Part shown: positions 13,801 through 18,246 of the stretch, piece after piece
Position numbering within the stretch: position 1 is the stretch's first letter
Layout: each line of letters begins with the position of its first letter
NCBI GenBank assembly: GCA_029932425.1
Contig: JAOZQC010000007.1
Location: forward strand, 1 to 18,246
Direction of reading: 5' to 3'
Source: Planctomycetota bacterium
GTDB lineage: Bacteria > Planctomycetota > JAJSAM01
DNA: 18,246 nt
Notes under the pieces: generated by a model
What the model saw: the letters and a program-made list of their open reading frames with translations, nothing else
Database searches by the model: none
What the model was told of the DNA's origin: nothing
Position numbers and translations under genes: made by a program

Positions 13801-14478
13801 TCCCACGGGGGGGAGGCAGAGGAGGAGCGATCCCGTGAGGACGACGGAGTGCGCCGCCCTCCCGACCCGGGATCCGCTCCGGGCGGCGGCGGCCAGGCCG
13901 GCGGCGGCCAGGAGCGCGGAGAGCGGGGGGAGGAAGGGGAGGGCGCCGCGCCCCAGGAGGAGGAAAGCGGTGATCCCCGCGCCCCCCGCGAAGGAACCCA
14001 GGCTCTCCAGGACGTACACCCGGCTCACCGCCCGGCCCGGTTCCTCCCGGAGAGCCTCCGCGGCCAGGGGGAAGAGAAACCCGGTGACGAGGCTCACCGG
14101 GGCGTTCGTGAGGAACGTCCCCAGGAACAGGGATCCCGCGGGGAAGAGGTCCGTGGGGGCCACCCCCGCGAGGGACCGCAGGGAGCGGACGAGGACGAGC
14201 TGGAGGAGCAGGGCGGGAGGGTAGAGCGCGAGGAGATCGGGGAAGCGGGAGGCCGCGCCCCGAGACCGGCGGAGCAGGAGAAGGGCCAGCGCCGCCCCCG
14301 CCGCCACCCAGGCGAGCCAGGAGGAGAAGAAGAAACCGATCCCCAGCTCGTTGCCCCCGCAGACCACGAGGTACTCGCGGATGAGCGCCGTCTGGGCGGC
14401 GAGCGAGAAGAGCCCCAGGAGGAAGAAGAGGACCGGGAGCAGGCGCCTCCCGCGTCCCGGCACTCCGGGGTCACTCAT
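10837..14478 (-). CDS. 1213-aa fusion: spermidine-synthase-like membrane protein + FMN-binding domain + NosR/NapH-like Fe-S module
   Basis: Residues about 14-200 hold several membrane helices. 240-430 form a Rossmann methyltransferase-like domain of the spermidine synthase family (LLVANGQLLF, VLLLGLAGE 302-310, FDLVVVDAGDP 376-385). About 525-800 hold a second group of helices, as in membrane 'fused spermidine synthase' proteins. After another helix comes an FMN_bind domain (about 835-960) with the flavinylation motif MTGATVTS (934-941). The C-terminus is a membrane polyferredoxin with C1062/C1066 (CGLLCP), C1152/C1156 (CRYLCP), C1183 and CLQCNRC (C1195/1198/1201). The aminopropyltransferase site looks degenerate (GLAGE for GGGDG; no DE..YHE). 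It overlaps the MEMO gene by 8 nt and the next gene by 14 nt. Likely role: moving electrons across the membrane to a covalent flavin outside. One intact frame throughout. Confidence 0.85.
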   Translation of the reverse strand: MSDPGVPGRGRRLLPVLFFLLGLFSLAAQTALIREYLVVCGGNELGIGFFFSSWLAWVAAGAALALLLLRRSRGAASRFPDLLALYPPALLLQLVLVRSLRSLAGVAPTDLFPAGSLFLGTFLTNAPVSLVTGFLFPLAAEALREEPGRAVSRVYVLESLGSFAGGAGITAFLLLGRGALPFLPPLSALLAAAGLAAAARSGSRVGRAAHSVVLTGSLLLCLPPVGGPVLRGLDRLQWRDLYPGAPLAARTETPYRRLSVARTARQTLLVANGQLLFSWPTGGAEITDAALLAVQPRTARRVLLLGLAGEPLAAELLHYPFREIVLLEPDGAGRDFLLSHLPPGARRALADPRISLQTGDPRAWLPRAAGAGRRFDLVVVDAGDPDTALAARLFTREFYRQVRESLAPGGVLAVAVTSAETAHGTELARYGASVLATLREVFPETAVTPGERAWFLASPEAGRVSADAGELEKRLRAMGPRRSRFEPERFSRVLEPGRVAFARRTFEEARERAEEEGEPLTSTDGRPLVYLLNLLVLGRMQGTGFSPLVTALGRAGIWILLLPLAVVLLFRVRHVLGRPDPAASARFAGGWLLVTFGAASIALNVLLLLAYQSRFGLLFTKVGLANALFMLGLFLGGAATRGRPGIGTGMGVVGAVFAFLLPEAVRVLPGETAFLALFPATGAVCGAAFPVAAALHARGGAPAGRTGAATEIADHLAGAVGAVLAGVLLLPLFGSAATARFLGVALLSAPLLAGLEGAVHRRVFDRLLPRATARMRSFPPSFPYVRTGFVLAAAAVAAVAVSGPVRRELRRPVVRISPERLASVVPADRYVEREEPFLHYDAWKKGEASPENHSLATLAVVRDVTGFGGPLNLLLSVDRDGRIRRVELLESRETPAYVEDLPALLEAFAGKDSGRDFRLVSRGEAADPHDIVKMTGATVTSRAVVETVNRAKNRVLADLLHRTPPAPRKRPGILERLGAPGRATLLLFVLAVPVFLRGGSRARTLFLVLAAAVSGFLYNQQFSAERVADLARLTLPPPGNLPGLVLVAGALLLSLGFGQVYCGLLCPFGAVQELAGKLGLRRRVSPDLDRRARFLKHGVLAVVVIAAALFGADRVLAFDPLGVAFSGKASPLMWGLIVLVLAASVFWFRFWCRYLCPVGAFFSLFNRIALLSRLARPKTYAHCDLGVRSRFDLDCLQCNRCLARKKEEDLGEG

Positions 14479-16042
14479 CCTCGCCGAAGACCTGCGCGGT
14501 GAACACCCGGAAGCCCGCCCGCGGCGACCGCCAGGCGTCCACGGGGAGACCGCCCTTCCGGGAGAGGTGCGAGAGGGTCTCCTCGAGGGTCCAGCCCTGC
14601 TCCGGGGCCACCTGCGGGAGGTACACCGCCCGGAACCTCCCGTCGTAGTAGAGGAGGATGCCGTGCTTCCCGAGCTCGATCTCCTTCCAGGAAGAAACCT
14701 TCCGCGGCGGGGAGAGCGCGGAGATCTCGATCCGGATCCGGTCGAGCTCCTCCTCCCGGACGGGCCGGAACCGCGAGTCGTGCACGGCGGCGTCCACCGC
14801 CCGCATCACGATGGACCGGTAGAGGGGGCGCCGGGGCACGATGTCCCCGATGCAGCCGCGCAGCCGGCCCCCGATCTTCAGGGTCACGAAGGAGCCCTGC
14901 CGGGGCTTCAACCCGCCGGGGATCTCCCAACCCTCGTCCCAGGGATCGAACACCTCCCGCCGCTTCACGTAGCGGGTGAGCGACGCGCGGGCGAGCTTCA
15001 GGGCGAAGGCCTTCTCCTTTGCGGTGAGGGGCCGGGCCACTCGCTTTCGGGGCTTCCAATCGGGGCCCGTGAAGGCGACGCCCACGTAGGTGACCACGTT
15101 CGCGGTCTCCCCCGTGGTGCGGGCGGAGGTGTCGTAGGCCACCACCCGGCCCTTCGCCTTCGCGGGCAGGAGCGCGAGGAGGGTGCAGAGGGGGGAGAAG
15201 CCGCAGACCGTGATCCCGGTCTTCTGCTTGTAGTCCGCGAAGCCCCGGAGGTCGAGGCGGAGCAGCCGGTCCACGAGCCCCATGTCGAGCTTCTTCAGGT
15301 TGTCGAGGAGGTGCTCGTCGGGGGGGAACGGCACGTAGCCGTGGTCGGGCCCGTAGTGGCAGTCGTCGGAGGAGGCGACGACGAGGTCGCCGGGGCCGAG
15401 CTCCTCGGCCAGGGCGTCGGCCAGCTCCTCCGCCTCCGAGGGCCGGATGCGCACGACCATGGGCACGATGACGAGATCGGGGATCGCCCGCTGGAGGAAG
15501 GGGAGGTGGATCTCGATGGAGTGCTCCGTCCGGTGGGCCCCGGGGACGGTCCGGAAGATCGGCCCCCAGGCCTTCAGGCGGTCGCAGGCCGCCCGGTCGA
15601 GGGGGACGCGTCCGAGCGGGGTCTCGTAGTCCGTGACGTCGGGGATGGAGGCGCCGCGCACGGGGGGGGAGCGGTGGTTCACGCCCAGGAGGAAGACCCG
15701 GCGGTAGCGCCGGCCCCGGACCGTCCGGTAGACGGCCCCCTGGGCCTTCCCCGCGAAGCGGTGCCCCGCGTGAGGCGCCACGAGGGCGATGGGGGCGGGG
15801 CCGTCCCAGGCCGGGGCCGCGTCCAGGAAGCCGTCCACCTCCGCGGCCAGCTCCTTGGGGTCGCCCGGGTACCACGTTCCCGCGAGGGCCGCGGGCCGGA
15901 CGATGCGGGGACCGGGCGGCGGCCGGCCCGCCGGGGCGCCCGCCGCCCCGGGGCCCTTCGCCGGGTTCGGCTCCTCGCCGCAGGCGGGGGCGGAGAGGAG
16001 GAGGAGCAGGGAGAGGAGAGTGAGAACCGCCGTCCGTTTCAT
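14471..16042 (-). CDS. Exported MEMO-AMMECR1 fusion (AmmeMemoRadiSam system)
   Basis: 523 residues. A signal sequence MKRTAVLTLLSLLLLLSAPAC suggests a lipoprotein with C21, though A18 at -3 is not ideal. Residues about 45-325 are a MEMO domain (RPAALAGTWYPGDP, APHAGHRFAG with H91, LGVNHRSPP with H123, HSIEIHLPFL, ASSDDCHYG, TVCGFSPL with C280); H91, H123 and C280 fit the metal ligands of human MEMO1. Residues about 340-523 are AMMECR1, with PRQGSFVTLK and the signature RLRGCIGD (C397). MEMO, AMMECR1 and a radical SAM enzyme form a known conserved set of unknown function. I prefer ATG 16042 over 16063 because it gives a normal signal peptide and lies 4 nt after the previous gene. The stop overlaps the next start by 8 nt. 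Confidence 0.9.
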   Translation of the reverse strand: MKRTAVLTLLSLLLLLSAPACGEEPNPAKGPGAAGAPAGRPPPGPRIVRPAALAGTWYPGDPKELAAEVDGFLDAAPAWDGPAPIALVAPHAGHRFAGKAQGAVYRTVRGRRYRRVFLLGVNHRSPPVRGASIPDVTDYETPLGRVPLDRAACDRLKAWGPIFRTVPGAHRTEHSIEIHLPFLQRAIPDLVIVPMVVRIRPSEAEELADALAEELGPGDLVVASSDDCHYGPDHGYVPFPPDEHLLDNLKKLDMGLVDRLLRLDLRGFADYKQKTGITVCGFSPLCTLLALLPAKAKGRVVAYDTSARTTGETANVVTYVGVAFTGPDWKPRKRVARPLTAKEKAFALKLARASLTRYVKRREVFDPWDEGWEIPGGLKPRQGSFVTLKIGGRLRGCIGDIVPRRPLYRSIVMRAVDAAVHDSRFRPVREEELDRIRIEISALSPPRKVSSWKEIELGKHGILLYYDGRFRAVYLPQVAPEQGWTLEETLSHLSRKGGLPVDAWRSPRAGFRVFTAQVFGEDE

Positions 16043-16046
16043 GGCG

Positions 16047-16229
16047 TCACCCCGCGAGGTCATGAGGGTCCGTGAGCCGATCCGGGTCGAAGGGCTTCAC
16101 GGGAATCCGAAGCCGCCGGGCGGTGCGGATCGCCGCCCGCCGGCCGAGACGAAGAAGGGAGAGACCGAGCGCCCCCGCTCCCGCCAGGGCCGCGAGGAGG
16201 AAACCGCGGCGGGTGAGCCCCCCTCTCAT
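16047..16229 (-). CDS. 60-aa Tat-signal small protein in the MEMO operon
   Basis: 60 residues: a twin-arginine motif LTRRGFLL (R7-R8), a hydrophobic stretch AALAGAGALGLSLL, a basic segment, and a tail RIPVKPFDPDRLTDPHDLAG. It starts in a 4-nt ATGA overlap with the radical SAM gene and ends 4 nt before the MEMO gene, so it is clearly part of the operon. The mature portion would be only about 30 residues, or it could stay anchored by the uncleaved signal. Tat use normally implies a folded or cofactor-bearing cargo, odd for so short a chain; it may hitchhike on a partner or serve as a substrate. No family recognised. Confidence 0.75.
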   Translation of the reverse strand: MRGGLTRRGFLLAALAGAGALGLSLLRLGRRAAIRTARRLRIPVKPFDPDRLTDPHDLAG

Positions 16230-17200
16230 TTCCACACCCCCGCGATCTTCCGGCCGCACTTCCCGCAGGCGCCGTCCTCGAGGCGGGGCGGGTAGACCCG
16301 GTACGCGATCCGGTGGATGAGTTCCGCGCCGCACTGCGGGCAGAAGGTGGACTCCCATCGAGAACCCGGAACGTTGCCCGCGTACACGTGGAGGAGCCCC
16401 TCCTCCCGGGCCGTCCGGCACGCCTCCTCGATGGTCTCGAGCGGCGTGGGGGGGAGGTTTTGCAGGCGGTAGCGGGGATAGAAGCGGGAGAAGTGGAGCG
16501 GCGTCTCCGCCCCCAGGTTCTCCCGGACCCAGCGGGAGAGCCGGCGCACGTCCTTCCTCTCGTCGTTCAGGGTGGGGATCAGGAGATTCGTCACCTCGAG
16601 CCAGACGCCCTCCTCTTTCGCCAGCACGAGGGCCGCCTGCACCGGCTTCAGGGTGGCGCGGCAGATCTCCCGGTAGAGCCGGTCGTGGATGAACTTGAGA
16701 TCGATGTTCGCGGCGTCCGTCACCCGGTAGAGCCGCCGGGCGGGGCCGGGATTGATGTACCCCGCGGTGACCAGGACGTTGCGCAGCCCCGCGGCCCGCG
16801 CCTTCTCCGAGCACTCGAGGGCGTACTCGTAGTAGACCACGGGGTCGGTGTAGGTATAGGCCACGGAAAGGCAGCCCTTCTCCTTCGCCAGCCGGATCAG
16901 GCGGTCGATGGAGAGCCGGTAGGCCGGCTCCTCCTCCGGGTTCTTCTGGGAGATCTCCCAGTTCTGGCAGTTCCGGCAGTGGAGGTTGCACCCGGTGGTG
17001 GCGATGGAGAAGATCGGCGTCCCCGGGAGGAAGTGGAAGAGGGGCTTCTTCTCCACGGGATCGATGTGGACCGCGCAGGGTCGCTCGTAGGTGACCGCGG
17101 TGAGCCGCCCGTCGAGGTTCACGCGGATTCGACACTCCCCGCTCTGGCCGGGCGCGATCCGGCAGAGCTTGGGACAGATCTCGCACTGCACCACCTGCAC
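16226..17200 (-). CDS. amrS: AmmeMemoRadiSam-system radical SAM enzyme
   Basis: 324 residues. The radical SAM cluster motif is C71-x3-C75-x2-C78 (CNLHCRNCQNW), preceded by IFSIATTG. The N-terminus carries CEICPKLC and GECRIR (C6, C9, C13, C23), and the C-terminus a CPQC...CGKCGRK pair (zinc ribbon or extra cluster), as in PflA-like proteins of this group. YTYTDPVVYYEY, VTAGYINPGP, NIDLKFIHD and PLHFSRFYPRY are typical of the enzyme found with MEMO and AMMECR1. The GTG start at 17200 is forced by an in-frame TGA 12 nt upstream; the ribosome site is weak. It is the first gene of the five-gene operon, divergent from the nuclease gene with 81 bp between. Substrate unknown. Confidence 0.9.
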   Translation of the reverse strand: MQVVQCEICPKLCRIAPGQSGECRIRVNLDGRLTAVTYERPCAVHIDPVEKKPLFHFLPGTPIFSIATTGCNLHCRNCQNWEISQKNPEEEPAYRLSIDRLIRLAKEKGCLSVAYTYTDPVVYYEYALECSEKARAAGLRNVLVTAGYINPGPARRLYRVTDAANIDLKFIHDRLYREICRATLKPVQAALVLAKEEGVWLEVTNLLIPTLNDERKDVRRLSRWVRENLGAETPLHFSRFYPRYRLQNLPPTPLETIEEACRTAREEGLLHVYAGNVPGSRWESTFCPQCGAELIHRIAYRVYPPRLEDGACGKCGRKIAGVWK

Positions 17201-17281
17201 GCCGTGATTCTGTCACAGCGGAGCCCGGATTTCACGCCCCGCCCCGCCGGAGTGGGGGAGCCGCGGGATAGACTCGCCGTC
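17201..17281. promoter_or_regulatory. Divergent promoter region between the radical SAM operon and the nuclease gene
   Basis: This 81-bp region must hold the start signals for both directions. On the plus strand a GATAGACT box (TAGACT at 17269-17274) lies about 7 nt before the GTG at 17282, which would give an almost leaderless transcript. No convincing -35 is visible. On the minus strand the AT-rich AGAATCA near 17212-17206 is the only candidate patch. Confidence 0.25.
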
Positions 17282-18246
17282 GTGGATGCTCCGATCCTGC
17301 ACCTCCACGAGCCGCGGCTCGGCGCGGGCCTGCCCTCCCGGACGGTCCGTCCCTGGGGCCGGCGGGGGGACGGGCTGCTCGGGGCCTTCCGGCAGGCGCT
17401 CGCGGAGCCCGCGGACCGGGTGGTGCTCACGGGGAGGATCTTCGACGCTGCGGACCCCCCCGCCCACCTGGCGGACCGGGCGGCGGCTCCGCTCGCGGCC
17501 CTGGCCCGCCGGGGCGTCCCCGTGCTGGTCCCGCCGGGAACGCCACGCGCCCTGCTCTTCCTGGCGGCCGGCGTGGAGCTCGCCGCGGTGGAGCTCCCGG
17601 GCCGGCCGCGGGAGTTCTGGAAGGCGGGAGAGTACCGGCTCATCCGGGGAGAGGCGATCGAGATCCGGCGCGTCCCCGTGCCCGGGCCGGTGGAGATCGC
17701 CATCGACGTCACCGGCCTCTCCGCCCGGGAGTTCCACGGCCGTCTCCGGGAGCGGCTGGACCGACTCCCGCCCCGCGCGTTCGTCCGGGTGCGGCTCACG
17801 GGGGTGACGGAGGATCCGGAGATCCTGTCCTTCGGGGCCCGCGAGCTCCACGCCCATCTCTCCCGGGGAAGGGAGGGGGCCGTGCGCTCGGAGGTGGGCC
17901 GCCCCGCGCCGCTCCCGGAGCCGCCCCTCGGGCGGGAGCGCGTCGAGGCCCTCCGCCGGGTCCGGGACGGGCTCCCCGAGCTGCCCTCCGCCACCGGCGT
18001 GTACGAGTTCCTGGACGGCCGGGGGCGCGTGCTCTACGTGGGGAAGGCGGTGGACGTCCGGCGGCGGGTGGCCGCGCACTTCCTGGCGGAGGCGAGGGAG
18101 GAGTCGCCGCGCGGCCCCATGCTGCTCGCCGCCCGGTCCGTCCGTTTCCGCCCCGCGGAAAGCGACGTGGAGGCCCTGCTCCTCGAGGCCCGCCGGATCC
18201 GCGAGCGCCGGCCCCCCTACAACCGGCAGATGAAAGCGCGGGAGGG
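17282..18246 (+). CDS. GIY-YIG nuclease fused to a degenerate SbcD/Mre11-like domain (3' end outside the window)
   Basis: 321 codons to the window edge with no stop. Residues about 235-321 are a UvrC-like GIY-YIG domain: LPSATGVYEFLDG (G239-V-Y241), LYVGKAVDVRRRV (Y252-V-G254), then EALLLEARRIRERRPPYN with E297/E302, very close to UvrC. The N-terminal about 100 residues follow the SbcD/Mre11 phosphoesterase layout: ILHLHEPRLG (usually ILH.SD.HLG), ADRVVLTGRIFDAADPP (usually D.VV..GD.FD...P), VPVLVPPGTPR (usually V.V.PGNHD). Every metal-ligand motif is changed, so this half is probably not catalytic. Residues 105-200, with VRVRLTG, resemble the SbcD capping region. GTG 17282 is the first start that fits this fold; GTG 17252 is an alternative. 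Confidence 0.75.
   Translation, partial: MDAPILHLHEPRLGAGLPSRTVRPWGRRGDGLLGAFRQALAEPADRVVLTGRIFDAADPPAHLADRAAAPLAALARRGVPVLVPPGTPRALLFLAAGVELAAVELPGRPREFWKAGEYRLIRGEAIEIRRVPVPGPVEIAIDVTGLSAREFHGRLRERLDRLPPRAFVRVRLTGVTEDPEILSFGARELHAHLSRGREGAVRSEVGRPAPLPEPPLGRERVEALRRVRDGLPELPSATGVYEFLDGRGRVLYVGKAVDVRRRVAAHFLAEAREESPRGPMLLAARSVRFRPAESDVEALLLEARRIRERRPPYNRQMKARE

Noticed and set aside
10837..14478. Annotation as a functional spermidine synthase (speE)
   Set aside because: The GGGDG and DE..YHE signatures are missing, and the context is electron transfer, not polyamine metabolism.
10699..14502. A 1267-codon open frame on the plus strand opposite the 1213-aa fusion
   Set aside because: Its composition is Glu/Gly/Pro/Arg-rich with no family similarity. 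It is the antisense shadow of a high-GC gene, whereas the minus strand shows Cys motifs, helices and a flavin motif.
16043..16063. Upstream ATG at 16063 as the start of the MEMO-AMMECR1 gene
   Set aside because: It would add seven residues before the signal peptide, has no ribosome site, and would overlap the small Tat gene. ATG 16042 gives a normal signal sequence.

Overview
This is a very GC-rich window (by eye about 70% G+C or more) from a diderm-type bacterium: it encodes two lipoprotein-like signal peptides, a twin-arginine signal and a quinone-linked ETF dehydrogenase. I cannot assign a phylum; the combination would fit an uncultured high-GC lineage, but that is inference. Gene density is high. 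Most genes lie on the minus strand in tightly overlapping operons; only a small nucleotidyltransferase pair and a nuclease gene running off the right edge are on the plus strand. No rRNA, tRNA, CRISPR array or insertion sequence was seen.

Region 1 (1-5340, minus): a complete electron path from acyl-CoA oxidation to quinone. It has a membrane Fe-S/CCG-domain ETF:quinone oxidoreductase (3418-5340), then a 474-bp gap filled by two copies of a repeat, then etfB-etfA-acyl-CoA dehydrogenase. A perfect 9-bp inverted repeat sits just upstream of the oxidoreductase.

Region 2 (5554-7896, minus): a methylthioadenosine salvage operon. A nucleoside phosphorylase is followed by an MtaD-type deaminase (4-nt overlap) and then a small lipoprotein. 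The gene content suggests a deaminate-first route (MTA to methylthioinosine to hypoxanthine).

Region 3 (8330-10467): a secreted protein fusing a GyrI-like ligand-binding domain to a glutamine-amidotransferase-like BPL_N domain (minus). It is divergent from a two-gene plus-strand module, a 62-aa protein overlapping a nucleotidyltransferase, which resembles a toxin-antitoxin-type pair.

Region 4 (10635-17200, minus): the most interesting part. It is a five-gene overlapping operon: radical SAM enzyme, 60-aa Tat-signal peptide, exported MEMO-AMMECR1 fusion, a 1213-aa membrane protein fusing a spermidine-synthase-like module to a flavinylated FMN domain and a NosR/NapH-type Fe-S module, and a 71-aa single-span protein. 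MEMO, AMMECR1 and the radical SAM protein form a recognised but functionally unsolved bacterial set. Here it is physically tied to a transmembrane flavin/Fe-S electron conduit, which suggests electrons are delivered to, or taken from, an extracytoplasmic MEMO metal site.

Region 5 (17282-18246, plus, incomplete): a protein with what looks like a catalytically dead SbcD/Mre11-type phosphoesterase fold fused to a UvrC-like GIY-YIG nuclease domain.

A structured, dispersed, non-coding repeat of about 210-220 bp occurs four times (2956-3173, 3195-3416, 8123-8329, and an internally deleted copy at 10497-10634). Except for the inner copy of the tandem pair, each directly abuts the stop codon of a minus-strand gene.
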